Shown: positions 8,192 through 15,939 of the stretch, piece after piece | How the letters are laid out: every line of letters begins with the position of its first letter | Numbering within the stretch: the stretch's first letter is position 1 | Origin: JBBRHQ01 sp963720735 | Lineage (GTDB): Bacteria > Actinomycetota > Thermoleophilia > Solirubrobacterales > 70-9 | DNA: 64,000 nucleotides | NCBI GenBank assembly: GCA_963720735.1 | Contig: CAVRGL010000005.1 | Location: 186,001-250,000 of the forward strand | Reading direction: 5' to 3' | Notes under the pieces: generated by a model | Seen by the model: the letters and a program-made list of their open reading frames with translations, nothing else | Told to the model about the DNA's origin: nothing | The model's database searches: none | Translations under genes and position numbers: made by a program

Positions 8192-9109
8192 CTAGCTGAT
8201 CGCCCCGTTGATCGTCGGGTTGTCCAGCGCCCCCTTCTCGATCCCGTACTTCTGGAGGATCTTCTTGTAGGTGCCGTTGGCGATGATCGCCTTCAGCGCT
8301 GCCTGGATCGGCTTGGTGAGTCCGCTGCCCTTGGGCATCGCGATCCCGTACGGGGCGGTGTTGTAGACGTTCCCGGTCACCTTGAACTGACCGTTCGACT
8401 GCTCGACGATGTACTCGGCGACAGGGGAATCCGCCATGCCGATCTCCGCCCTGCCGCTGGATACCGCCAGGTTGGCGCCGTTCTGGTCCGGGAAGACGGT
8501 GACGTTGACGCCGGGCTTTCCGGCCGCCTTGCACTTCTGGTCCTGCGCGGTGGCGTCGATCTGCTGCGTGGTGCCCTTCTCCGCGGCGACGCTGTGGCCG
8601 CAGAGATCGCTCAGCCCGTTGACCGAGGTGCCGCCCGAGGCCTTGGTATAGAAGCCCGTTCCGGCGGTCAGATAGGTGACGAAGTCGACCACCTTCTGGC
8701 GGTCCTTGGTGTCGGTGAAGGCCGACATCCCGAGATCGTACTTACCGGAGTTCAAACCGGGGAGGATGCTGTCGAAGTTGGCGTTTACGAAGTTGAATGG
8801 GACGCCCATCACCTCACCCAGCGCCTTGCCGATGTCGGGGTCGGCGCCGACGATCGTCGTCCCGTCCGAGGCGAACGACTCCATCGGCGGGTAGGTGGGG
8901 TCAGTGCCGACCGTGAGCGACCCGTTCTTGTATTTGGACGGAACCAGGGCCGCGACCTTGGGATCAACCTTGTTGGTCGGGATGGTCGCCGAGCTGGTCG
9001 AGGACGAGCTCGTACTAGAGCTGCTGCCGCAGCCGGCAGCGGCGACGGTTACGAGAGCAAACAAGAGCGCCGCCAGGGGGACGGCCCACAGCCGGGACTT
9101 TTGCCTCAC
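8192..9109 (-). CDS. Amino-acid ABC transporter substrate-binding lipoprotein
   Basis: 305 residues starting at GTG 9109, preceded by GGAGGAATCAC (strong ribosome-binding site). Lipoprotein signal with lipobox AAAGC, then a Ser/Thr-rich tether and the SBP_bac_3 fold (LTVGTDPTYPPMESF, DLGMSAFTDTKDRQKVVDF, AEIGMADSPVAEYIV). It delivers a polar amino acid to the permease and ATPase downstream. It has two extra Cys in the mature domain (LCGHS, QKCKAAG), close enough to form a disulfide. Substrate not provable from sequence. Confidence 0.92.
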   Translation of the reverse strand: MRQKSRLWAVPLAALLFALVTVAAAGCGSSSSTSSSSTSSATIPTNKVDPKVAALVPSKYKNGSLTVGTDPTYPPMESFASDGTTIVGADPDIGKALGEVMGVPFNFVNANFDSILPGLNSGKYDLGMSAFTDTKDRQKVVDFVTYLTAGTGFYTKASGGTSVNGLSDLCGHSVAAEKGTTQQIDATAQDQKCKAAGKPGVNVTVFPDQNGANLAVSSGRAEIGMADSPVAEYIVEQSNGQFKVTGNVYNTAPYGIAMPKGSGLTKPIQAALKAIIANGTYKKILQKYGIEKGALDNPTINGAIS

Positions 9110-9182
9110 GTGATTCCTCCAATCCAGGATTGACCGGGTATTGCGAATCTATCGCTTCAGGCAAGCCCCGGTGGGGATCCGG

Positions 9183-9203
9183 CTACTACACTTTCTGAAG
9201 TAG
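9183..9203. promoter_or_regulatory. Imperfect inverted repeat before cysM
   Basis: CTACTACA at 9183-9190 pairs with TGAAGTAG at 9196-9203 with one mismatch and a 5-base centre. It is in the 131-base divergent gap between the binding-protein gene and cysM, 38 bases before the cysM start. This is a plausible operator for control of either gene; the regulator is unknown. Confidence 0.35.
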
Positions 9204-9240
9204 AGTCCTGCCCAGCGGCCCCGAAGCCTCCAAAAGGGAC

Positions 9241-10212
9241 GTGCCGATGCTCCAAGACGAACTCCTCAACAGGCCCTGCGGCGGGCGCTTCGGCGACATC
9301 GTCGAATCGATCGGCCACACCCCGCTGGTCGAGCTCCCGCGACTCTCGCCGAAGCCGGGCGTGCGCATCTACGCCAAGCTCGAGGGCCGTAACCCAACCG
9401 GCTCGGTCAAGGACCGCGTCGCCCGGGCGATGATCGACTCCGCCGAGGAGCAGGGCGCGATCGAGCCGGGGCAGACGATCCTCGAGCCCACCTCGGGAAA
9501 CACCGGCATCTCGCTGGCGATGATCTGCCGCCGCAAGGGCTATCCGCTGAAGGTCGTGATGCCGGACAACGTCACCGAGGAGCGCACCCAGCTTCTGCGC
9601 ATGTACGGAGCCGAGATCGTCTACTCCGAGGGCGCCAAGGGTTCCAACGGGGCGGTCGAGATGGCCCTCGAGATGTCGGCCGACCCCTCCTACTACATGC
9701 CCTACCAGTACGGGAACGAGGCCAACCCGCGGGCCCATTACGACGGGACCGCGGTCGAGATCCTCGAGGAGCTCGACCAAGTGACCGCCTTCGTCGCCGG
9801 GCTCGGCACCGGGGGCACCCTGATGGGCAACGGCCGCCGCCTCAAGGAAGAGGACCCGGAGACGATGATCGTCGCCGCCGAGCCGATGCAGGGCGAGCTG
9901 GTCCAGGGCCTGCGCTCGCTCGATGACGGCTTCATCCCGCCGATCATCGACCTCTCGATCCTCGACCGCAAGATCATGGTCTCCAATCACGATGCGATCG
10001 TCTGGACCAAGCGCCTGCTCTCCGACGAGGGCATATTCGCCGGCGTCTCCTCCGGCGCGATCGCGGCGATCGCCTCCCGGATCGCCGGCGAGCTCGACGG
10101 CGGCAACGTCGTCTTCCTGATCCCCGACGACGGCTGGAAGTACCTCTCCTCCGGCGTCTACACCAAGCCGATCGAGGAGCTCGAAGGGATCGACTCCACC
10201 GTCTGGTGGTAG
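9241..10212 (+). CDS. cysM: O-phosphoserine/CysO-dependent cysteine synthase
   Basis: PLP enzyme of the cysteine synthase fold, 323 residues. The PLP lysine is K57 in NPTGSVKDR; the substrate-binding loop is EPTSGNTGIS; the phosphate-binding loop is GLGTGGTLMGNG. In the CysO pathway the enzyme joins O-phosphoserine to thiocarboxylated CysO. A short extra C-terminus (SSGVYTKPIEELEGIDSTVWW) follows the core, as in mycobacterial CysM. A GTG at 9241 and an ATG at 9247 are both possible starts. CysO at 257 and Mec 45 bases downstream support CysM over ordinary CysK. Confidence 0.9.
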   Translation: MPMLQDELLNRPCGGRFGDIVESIGHTPLVELPRLSPKPGVRIYAKLEGRNPTGSVKDRVARAMIDSAEEQGAIEPGQTILEPTSGNTGISLAMICRRKGYPLKVVMPDNVTEERTQLLRMYGAEIVYSEGAKGSNGAVEMALEMSADPSYYMPYQYGNEANPRAHYDGTAVEILEELDQVTAFVAGLGTGGTLMGNGRRLKEEDPETMIVAAEPMQGELVQGLRSLDDGFIPPIIDLSILDRKIMVSNHDAIVWTKRLLSDEGIFAGVSSGAIAAIASRIAGELDGGNVVFLIPDDGWKYLSSGVYTKPIEELEGIDSTVWW

Positions 10213-10256
10213 GCCCCGGGGTCCGGCCGCTCGCCGCTGCTAGCCTCGCCGCGCCG

Positions 10257-10655
10257 ATGAACTTCAGCCCCGAGCTGATCGACGAGATGATCGCCCACGC
10301 CCGCTCAGAGGCGCCGAACGAGTGCTGCGGGATGGTCGGCGGTCGCGACGGCGCCCCGGTCGCCGTCTACCGGGCGGCGAACGCCGAGGCGAGCCCGCTG
10401 CGCTACTCGATCGCCCCCGACGAGCAGTTCCGCCTGATGCGCGAGCTCGAGGACGCCGGTGAGGACCTGGTGGCGATCTACCACTCGCACACCAAGTCGG
10501 CCGCCTATCCCTCACAGACCGACGTCAACCTCGCCGGCTGGCCCGACGCCGTCTACGTGATCGTCTCGCTGGAGGATCCGGACAGCCCGGACATCCGCGG
10601 CTTCTGGATCCGCGACGGGCAGATCAGCGATGCCGGGCTCCTGGTCGGCGGCTAG
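10257..10655 (+). CDS. mec: JAMM-type CysO-cysteine peptidase (Mec)
   Basis: 132 residues with a complete JAMM zinc site: E22, then H76-S-H78, S86 and D89 in YHSHTKSAAYPSQTD. In mycobacteria Mec cuts cysteine from the CysO-cysteine adduct. It may also remove the extra Ala of the CysO seen here (inference by analogy with JAMM proteins that trim sulfur carriers). Start chosen at ATG 10257 because the frame upstream is low-complexity. The next gene overlaps its 3' end by 26 bases. Confidence 0.9.
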   Translation: MNFSPELIDEMIAHARSEAPNECCGMVGGRDGAPVAVYRAANAEASPLRYSIAPDEQFRLMRELEDAGEDLVAIYHSHTKSAAYPSQTDVNLAGWPDAVYVIVSLEDPDSPDIRGFWIRDGQISDAGLLVGG

Positions 10656-11157
10656 CGGCGGCGGGCCGCTGGTCTGCCCGCGCTGCGCACTCTCCTACCC
10701 GCTCTCGGAGCGCTTCTGCCCCAGATGCGAGATGCCGCTGGTCTACGCCGGGACCGCGGGCGAGGGGCCTGTGACGGAGACCCACGAGCGCCTCCGCAAG
10801 ATCAAGCCCCAATACACGAGGGGCGAGCCAGTCAAGGTCGGCTTCGCAAGCAACCAGGCCGAGGCCGAGCTGATCCAGGGCCTGCTGCTGGAGGAGGGCA
10901 TCCCGAGCTTCCTGAGGCGGAGCGCCGGCTTCGACGTCCCCGACTTCCTCGCCGCCGGCCCGCGTGACGTGCTCGTCCCCGAGACCGGCGCCGAGCAGGC
11001 CCGGCAGCTGCTCGCCGGGACGGAGACCGAGGGTGAGCCCGACCCCGGCGACCCCGCGGAGCAGGGACCGAGTCCGGCGCGCCTCGCGGCTTACGTCCTG
11101 CTCGCGCTGCTGATCGCCGCGGCGATCGTCGGGCTGCTCTACCGACTCACCGTCTGA
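10630..11157 (+). CDS. Zinc-ribbon/DUF2007-like protein with C-terminal membrane helix
   Basis: 175 residues. A double CPRC zinc ribbon (CPRC-x9-FCPRC, residues ~16-34), then a DUF2007-like domain (VKVGFASNQAEAELIQGLLLEEGIPSFLRR ... RDVLVPETGAEQARQLL), an acidic linker and one C-terminal membrane helix. Such proteins are annotated as putative signal transducers with no proven role. Overlap with mec implies co-translation. Confidence 0.72.
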   Translation: MPGSWSAASGGGPLVCPRCALSYPLSERFCPRCEMPLVYAGTAGEGPVTETHERLRKIKPQYTRGEPVKVGFASNQAEAELIQGLLLEEGIPSFLRRSAGFDVPDFLAAGPRDVLVPETGAEQARQLLAGTETEGEPDPGDPAEQGPSPARLAAYVLLALLIAAAIVGLLYRLTV

Positions 11158-11185
11158 GCCCCCTCCCCACCTGCCCCCCCGTTGC

Positions 11186-11236
11186 CGTCGAGTGGACGAT
11201 TTCAGCAGTTGGGGAGAGGATTTCGTCCACTCGACG
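11186..11236. repeat. Perfect 14-base inverted repeat, 23-base loop
   Basis: CGTCGAGTGGACGA at 11186-11199 is exactly complementary to TCGTCCACTCGACG at 11223-11236. It follows the DUF2007-like gene by 28 bases and has no T-run. It could be a terminator without a U-tract, an RNA processing signal or a copy of a dispersed palindrome. Confidence 0.5.
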
Positions 11237-11253
11237 CCCTTGCCGCCGGCGCC

Positions 11254-11296
11254 GAAAAAGAAGGGGACGGGCCGCCCCTTCCGGGCGGCCCGTCCC
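11254..11296 (-). terminator. Rho-independent terminator of htpX
   Basis: GGGACGGGCCGCCC at 11264-11277 pairs perfectly with GGGCGGCCCGTCCC at 11283-11296 around a 5-base loop. Read on the minus strand the stem is followed by CTTCTTTTTC (11254-11263), a T-rich tail. It sits 33 bases after the htpX stop. Confidence 0.8.
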
Positions 11297-11328
11297 GAAT
11301 CAGCCGAGGGCGTCCTTTGGAAGCGACC

Positions 11329-12189
11329 TCAGCCGAGGCTTGGGCGCATCTGGCGCAGGCGGCGGACCCGCTCCTCGATCGGGGGGTGGGTCGAGAAGAG
11401 GCCGGCCAGGCCCTTGCTCGAGAAGGGCTTGACGATGTAGAGCGGCTCGGCCGCCTGGTTGACCTTCATCGGGATCGCCTTCGCCCCCTCCTCGAGGCGC
11501 AGCAGGGCGCTGGCGAGCGACTCGGGATTGCCGCAGATCTCCGCGCCCCCGGCGTCGGCGGCGTACTCCCGCTGGCGCGAGATCGAGAGCTGGATGATCG
11601 TCGCCGCGAGCGGCGCCAGCAGGACCAGGGCCAGCGAGGCGACCAGGCTCAGCGGCGACTCGTCGTCGCCCCCGAACCAGAGCAGCGCGTAGCCGAGGTA
11701 GGTGATGCAGGCGCCGATCGTCGCCGCCACCGACTGGATCAGGATGTCGCGGTGCTTGACGTGGGCGAGCTCATGCGAGAGCACTCCGCGCAGCTCGTCC
11801 TCGGAGAGCAGCTGGGTGATCCCGCGGGTCACCGCCACCGCCGAGTGCTTGGGGCTCCGCCCGGTGGCGAAGGCGTTGGGTTGGTCCTGGGGGATCATGT
11901 AGAGGCGCGGCATCGGCAGGTCGGCCCGCGTGGTCAGCTCGCGGACGATCTGGTAGAGCCTTGGCGCCTCGGACTCGTCGATCGGCTTGGCGCCGCTCAT
12001 CGCCAGCGCCAGCCGGTCGCTGAAGAAATACGAGCCGAAGTTCATCAGCACCGCGAAGGCGAGGAAGAGCAGCGCCGTGCTCGTGCCGCCGATCGCAAAG
12101 CCGATCGCGACCAGCAGGCCGGAGAGGGTCGCCAGCAGGATCGTCGTCCGCAGCGTTGCCCCGAAGGTCGATTGCTTGGTGGTTGTCAT
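11329..12189 (-). CDS. htpX: HtpX-like membrane zinc metalloprotease
   Basis: 286 residues with two N-terminal membrane helices (~16-32, 36-54), the gluzincin motif HELAH at 139-143, two hydrophobic segments after it and the third zinc ligand region EYAADAGG. HtpX proteases cut misfolded membrane proteins at the cytoplasmic face and are often stress-induced. It is single-gene, divergent from a two-component operon and ends at a strong terminator. Confidence 0.93.
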   Translation of the reverse strand: MTTTKQSTFGATLRTTILLATLSGLLVAIGFAIGGTSTALLFLAFAVLMNFGSYFFSDRLALAMSGAKPIDESEAPRLYQIVRELTTRADLPMPRLYMIPQDQPNAFATGRSPKHSAVAVTRGITQLLSEDELRGVLSHELAHVKHRDILIQSVAATIGACITYLGYALLWFGGDDESPLSLVASLALVLLAPLAATIIQLSISRQREYAADAGGAEICGNPESLASALLRLEEGAKAIPMKVNQAAEPLYIVKPFSSKGLAGLFSTHPPIEERVRRLRQMRPSLG

Positions 12190-12271
12190 GAGTGTCTCTT
12201 GCTCCTGGTTCCGAAAGCGTGGTTAGCCACAGATGCGACCGACATTGTGCCCCGAGGGGTGAGAAATGGCC

Positions 12272-12289
12272 ATAGGTGGAGTCCCCTAT
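12272..12289. promoter_or_regulatory. Candidate operator in htpX / kinase divergent gap
   Basis: ATAGG at 12272-12276 and CCTAT at 12285-12289 form a short inverted repeat in an AT-richer pocket of the 161-base divergent gap. It could bind the NarL-type regulator encoded next door. Arms are only five bases, so the call is weak. Confidence 0.22.
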
Positions 12290-12350
12290 AGGCGGGCGCG
12301 GCGCCCCCCAGCCCGGCGCCGGTCGCGACCGGCGGCTCTACGCTTGAGCG

Positions 12351-13307
12351 GTGCGACGACGCGCCCTCTTCACCCAGGTGATCGCGCTCAACGCCGCCCT
12401 CGTCTGCGTCGCCGCGCTGCTCGCGGCGATCCTGGTCGGGCTTGAGATCTCGGACACGGCCAAGGTCGTCCTGGTGGTCGGCACCGCGGCCGGCCTCAGC
12501 CTGATCGTCAACATGGCGCTGCTGCGGGCCCGCTTCGCGCCGCTCGAGCACCTGATCGAGGAGATGGAGAAGGTCGACCTGGGAACCGCCGGCTCGAACC
12601 TGCCGCCCTCGATCGACGGCAGCGGTGAGACCGAGGAGGTCGAGCGGATCGAGCTCGCCTTCATCCGGATGATGCGCAGGCTCGAGGCAGAGCGCCGCCG
12701 GGCCGGCAGCGCCGCGCTGCGCGCCCAGGAGGAGGAGCGCGCCAGGGTCGCCCGCGATCTGCACGATGAGGTCAACCAGTCGCTGACCGGGGTCCTGCTG
12801 CGGCTGGAGGCTGCCCGCGAGGCTGCGCCGCCGGAGCTGGAGGCAGAGCTGTCGGAGACCAAGGCCCTCGCCAACCAGGCTATGGTGGAGCTGCTCTCGG
12901 TGGCCCGGCAGCTGCGGCCGACCGCGCTCGACGATCTCGGGTTGAAGGCGGCGATCGCCGGGCAGGTCGATCAGATCGGCAGGGGCGAGATCCGCGCCTC
13001 GCTCAGCGCCGAAGGCGATTTCTCCGACCTCTCCCCTGACGTGCAGCTGGTCGTCTACCGCGTCGCCCAGGAGGCGCTGACCAACGCCGCCCGCCACAGC
13101 GGGGCCTCGCGGATAGAGGTCGCCCTGAAGCGTCGCGACTCGGGGGTCGAGCTCGAGGTCTCCGACGACGGCACCGGTTTCGCCTTCTCCGAGGCCGAGG
13201 GGGGTCTCGGCCTGCCCGGGATGCGCGAGCGGGCGCTGCTGGTTGGTGGGGAGGTCGTGATCGAGTCGGGCCCCGGCCGAGGCACCACCGTGCGGCTGGC
13301 CGTCTAG
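12351..13307 (+). CDS. NarL-type sensor histidine kinase
   Basis: 318 residues. Two N-terminal membrane helices with a very short external loop (LEISDTAKV), a HAMP-like linker, the HisKA_3 dimer domain with phospho-His H138 in RDLHDEVNQS, and a HATPase with EALTNAARHS and DDGTGF/GLGLPGMRER. The tiny external loop suggests it senses within the membrane, as in LiaS-type cell-envelope kinases (inference). Start GTG 12351. It is 47 bases upstream of its response regulator. Confidence 0.92.
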   Translation: MRRRALFTQVIALNAALVCVAALLAAILVGLEISDTAKVVLVVGTAAGLSLIVNMALLRARFAPLEHLIEEMEKVDLGTAGSNLPPSIDGSGETEEVERIELAFIRMMRRLEAERRRAGSAALRAQEEERARVARDLHDEVNQSLTGVLLRLEAAREAAPPELEAELSETKALANQAMVELLSVARQLRPTALDDLGLKAAIAGQVDQIGRGEIRASLSAEGDFSDLSPDVQLVVYRVAQEALTNAARHSGASRIEVALKRRDSGVELEVSDDGTGFAFSEAEGGLGLPGMRERALLVGGEVVIESGPGRGTTVRLAV

Positions 13308-13354
13308 GTAGGCGGCGGCCGGCTCGCCCGGCTCCATGCTGCGAGCATAAGGGG

Positions 13355-13984
13355 ATGCGCGTCCTGATCGCCGACGACCACGGGATCGTCCGCTCGGGTT
13401 TGCGCCTGCTGCTCGAGCGCCAGGACGACATCGAGGTGGTCGGCGAGGCGGCAGACGGCGCCGAGGCCCGCGAGCTTGCGGTGCGCGAGCGCCCCGACCT
13501 GGCGATCCTCGACGTGCGGATGCCGAAGCTGACCGGGCTCCAGGCGACCCGCGAGATCAAGCAGCAGGCGCCCGAGGTCGCCGTGCTGATCCTCTCCATG
13601 CACGACGACGAGCGCTACCTGTTCGAGGCGCTGAAGGCGGGGGCGGCCGGCTACGTGCTTAAGACCCAGGCTGACACCGACTTGCTCGACGCGGTCCGGG
13701 CGGTCGAGCGCGGCGAGCCCTTCCTCACCCCGGAGGCCCAGCGGGCGGTGATCAAGGAGATGCTCGAGCGCGGCCCCGATGGCGCCGACCAGCTCACCCC
13801 GCGCGAGGAGGAGATCGTCAAGTTGGTTGCCGAGGCGAACACGACCCGGCAGATCGCCGAGATCCTCCACCTCTCCGAGAAGACGGTCGAGAACCACCGC
13901 GCCAACGCGATGCGCAAGCTGGGGATGCGCGACCGGGTGGAGCTGGTTCGCTACGCGATCCGCAAGGGGCTGATCGACCCATGA
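13355..13984 (+). CDS. NarL/LuxR-type response regulator
   Basis: 209 residues. Receiver with phosphoacceptor D53 (ILDVRMP), acidic pair DD at 7-8 and the conserved Lys of GYVLKTQ; C-terminal LuxR helix-turn-helix (LTPREEEIVKLVAEANTTRQIAEILHLS, given here only as the region ~145-172). Partner of the kinase just upstream. Its stop overlaps the ATG of the acetyltransferase gene (ATGA), so all three are probably one operon. Confidence 0.93.
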   Translation: MRVLIADDHGIVRSGLRLLLERQDDIEVVGEAADGAEARELAVRERPDLAILDVRMPKLTGLQATREIKQQAPEVAVLILSMHDDERYLFEALKAGAAGYVLKTQADTDLLDAVRAVERGEPFLTPEAQRAVIKEMLERGPDGADQLTPREEEIVKLVAEANTTRQIAEILHLSEKTVENHRANAMRKLGMRDRVELVRYAIRKGLIDP

Positions 13985-14628
13985 GCGAGCTGGTCGGAGT
14001 CGGCGAGGCGCGCCAGGTGCTGATCCGGCCGATCTCATCCGACGACAAGGCGGCGCTGGCGGCCGCCTTCGAGCGGCTCAGCCCGGAGTCGCGCTACCGG
14101 CGTTTCTTCGCCCCGCTGGAGAGGCTCAACAGCAGGGACCTCGCCTACCTGACGGAGGTCGACCACCACGATCACGAGGCGCTTGTCGCGGTCGAGCCGC
14201 AGGGCGATTGGATCGTCGGGGTCGCCCGCTACGTGCGCTCCGAGGACCCGGTCGAAGCCGAGGTCGCGGTGGTGGTCGCCGATCCCTGGCAGGGCCTGGG
14301 GGTCGGCTCGGCGCTGCTCGAGAGGCTGGTCGAGCGCGCCCGGGAGGAGGGCATCCGCCAGTTCCTCGCGATCGTCCTCAGCGACAACGAAGAGGCGCTG
14401 GAGATGTTCCGCAATCTCGCTCCCGACGGGTCCTGGATCCGCCGCGGCGGCTCCGGGGAGAGCGAGATGCTGATCGAGCTGCCGGAGGCGGGCGCTCTGG
14501 CCGGATCCCGGCTCGGGCGGGTGCTGAGCACGGTGGCGCGCGAGGGACCGAGGGTCAACCCGTGGTCGGTGCTGCGGCGGGCGATAGGCCGGCGGCCGAC
14601 CGAGGAGATGAAGCTGCCGGAGCGATAA
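13981..14628 (+). CDS. GNAT-family N-acetyltransferase
   Basis: 215 residues. GNAT fold with the acetyl-CoA loop in WQGLGVGSALLERL and the early RFFAPLERL segment typical of acetyltransferases related to those regulating acyl-CoA synthetases. A ~45-residue basic tail (RLGRVLSTVAREGPRVNPWSVL) follows the fold. The substrate is unknown. Translationally coupled to the response regulator. Confidence 0.82.
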   Translation: MSELVGVGEARQVLIRPISSDDKAALAAAFERLSPESRYRRFFAPLERLNSRDLAYLTEVDHHDHEALVAVEPQGDWIVGVARYVRSEDPVEAEVAVVVADPWQGLGVGSALLERLVERAREEGIRQFLAIVLSDNEEALEMFRNLAPDGSWIRRGGSGESEMLIELPEAGALAGSRLGRVLSTVAREGPRVNPWSVLRRAIGRRPTEEMKLPER

Positions 14629-14649
14629 CCGACTGTTTCGCTAGGATTT
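14625..14649. promoter_or_regulatory. Candidate Rrf2/IscR-type operator (site 1)
   Basis: The stretch starts ATAACCGACT and contains CCGAC-N6-GCTAGG-ATTT. It matches the E. coli IscR type 1 consensus at 19 of 25 positions by my manual alignment. It ends 6 bases before the rrf2 ATG, and the TAGGAT within it could also be a -10 box. An equivalent site with identical spacing lies before the Rieske-sufB-sufD genes at 51280. Confidence 0.55.
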
Positions 14650-14655
14650 CCTGTG

Positions 14656-15126
14656 ATGCTGTTCTCGACCAAAGCCGAGTACGGAGTGCGTCTGATGGTC
14701 GAGCTCGGGCGCCAGCCCGGCTCCGAGCCCGTTTCGCTGAGCGCCGTGGCCGAGGCGGAGCGCCTACCGCTCTCCTACCTCGAGCACCTGGTCGCGAAGC
14801 TGCGCAAGGCCGGGCTCGTGACCTCGACCCGGGGCGCCCACGGCGGCTACCGCCTCGCCAAGCCCGCGGCCGAGATAACCATGCAAGAGGTGGTCGAGGC
14901 GCTCGAGGGACAGCTCGCCCCGATGGAGTGCTTCCACGAGCTTCCCGAGGGAAAGGTGCTGTGCTCGCACGAGAGCGACGGCGACCACGCCTGCGCGACC
15001 AAGCTTCTCTGGACAAGGGTGCAGGGCGGCGTCAACCGTGCCCTGGCGAAGACGACGCTGGCCGAGCTGGTCGAGTTCGGCGCCCCCGCTGCCCGCACCG
15101 AAGAGCCGGTCGGCAGCGCCGCCTAG
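14656..15126 (+). CDS. Rrf2-family Fe-S-sensing regulator of suf genes
   Basis: 156 residues from ATG 14656 (a GTG directly before is also possible). Winged helix (STKAEYGVRLMVEL ... LSYLEHLVAKLRKAGLV, GAHGGYRLAKP) plus three Cys in the IscR-like region: MECFHE, VLCSHE and HACATK. Rrf2 proteins with three Cys usually hold a 2Fe-2S cluster and tune Fe-S assembly to supply. It lies directly upstream of sufC-sufS and carries a candidate operator over its own start, so autoregulation is likely. Confidence 0.88.
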   Translation: MLFSTKAEYGVRLMVELGRQPGSEPVSLSAVAEAERLPLSYLEHLVAKLRKAGLVTSTRGAHGGYRLAKPAAEITMQEVVEALEGQLAPMECFHELPEGKVLCSHESDGDHACATKLLWTRVQGGVNRALAKTTLAELVEFGAPAARTEEPVGSAA

Positions 15127-15154
15127 CCACCACCAACCCAGACAACGGAGACGA

Positions 15155-15919
15155 ATGGCTGACCTGGAGATAAGAGACCTGCACGTGAGCGTCGAGAACA
15201 AGGAGATCCTCCGCGGCCTCGACCTCGACGTTGAGAAGGGCAAGGTGCACGCCCTAATGGGCCCCAACGGGTCCGGGAAGTCGACCCTCGCCAACGCGAT
15301 CATGGGCCACCCGGCGCTCGAGGTCGATCGGGGGACGATCACCTTCAAGGGCGAGAACATCACCGGCGCACAGCCCGACGAGCGCTCTCGCGCCGGGCTG
15401 TTCATGGCCTTCCAGTATCCGGTGGCGATCCCCGGGGTCTCGGTCAGCAAGTACCTGCGGATGATCGTCAACGCTCACCGCGAGGCGCGCGGCGAGCCGC
15501 AGATCAAGATCAAGGAGTTCGCCAGGCTCGCCCAGGAGGCGATGGAGCTGGCCAAGATCCCCAGGGACTTCTCCAGCCGCTACCTCAACGACGGCTTCTC
15601 CGGCGGAGAGAAGAAGCGGATGGAGATCCTCCAGCTCGCCCTGCTGCAGCCCGAGGTCGCCGTCCTCGACGAGACCGACTCCGGCCTCGACATCGACGCC
15701 CTGCGAACCGTTGCCGAGGGGGTCAACCGCTTCACCGGTCCGGACATGGGGGTGCTGATCATCACCCACTATCAGCGCATCCTGCACCTGGTCGAGCCGG
15801 ACTTCGTCCACGTCATGTACGAGGGCAGGATCGTCAAGGAGGGCGGGCCCGAGCTGGTCTCCGAGCTCGAGGAGCGCGGCTACGGCTGGATCGGGGAGGA
15901 GGTCGAGGCGGCGGCCTGA
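15155..15919 (+). CDS. sufC: Fe-S assembly ATPase SufC
   Basis: 254 residues, start ATG 15155 after ACGGAG. ABC-type ATPase with Walker A GPNGSGKST, signature FSGGEKKR and Walker B VAVLDETDSGLDID; the Q-loop region AFQYPVAIPGVS and DSGLD loop are diagnostic of SufC. Works with SufB and SufD, which are encoded 36 kb away (51667, 53093) rather than adjacent as is usual. Confidence 0.96.
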   Translation: MADLEIRDLHVSVENKEILRGLDLDVEKGKVHALMGPNGSGKSTLANAIMGHPALEVDRGTITFKGENITGAQPDERSRAGLFMAFQYPVAIPGVSVSKYLRMIVNAHREARGEPQIKIKEFARLAQEAMELAKIPRDFSSRYLNDGFSGGEKKRMEILQLALLQPEVAVLDETDSGLDIDALRTVAEGVNRFTGPDMGVLIITHYQRILHLVEPDFVHVMYEGRIVKEGGPELVSELEERGYGWIGEEVEAAA

Positions 15920-15939
15920 GCGGCCCGCCTCGCTGCCCG

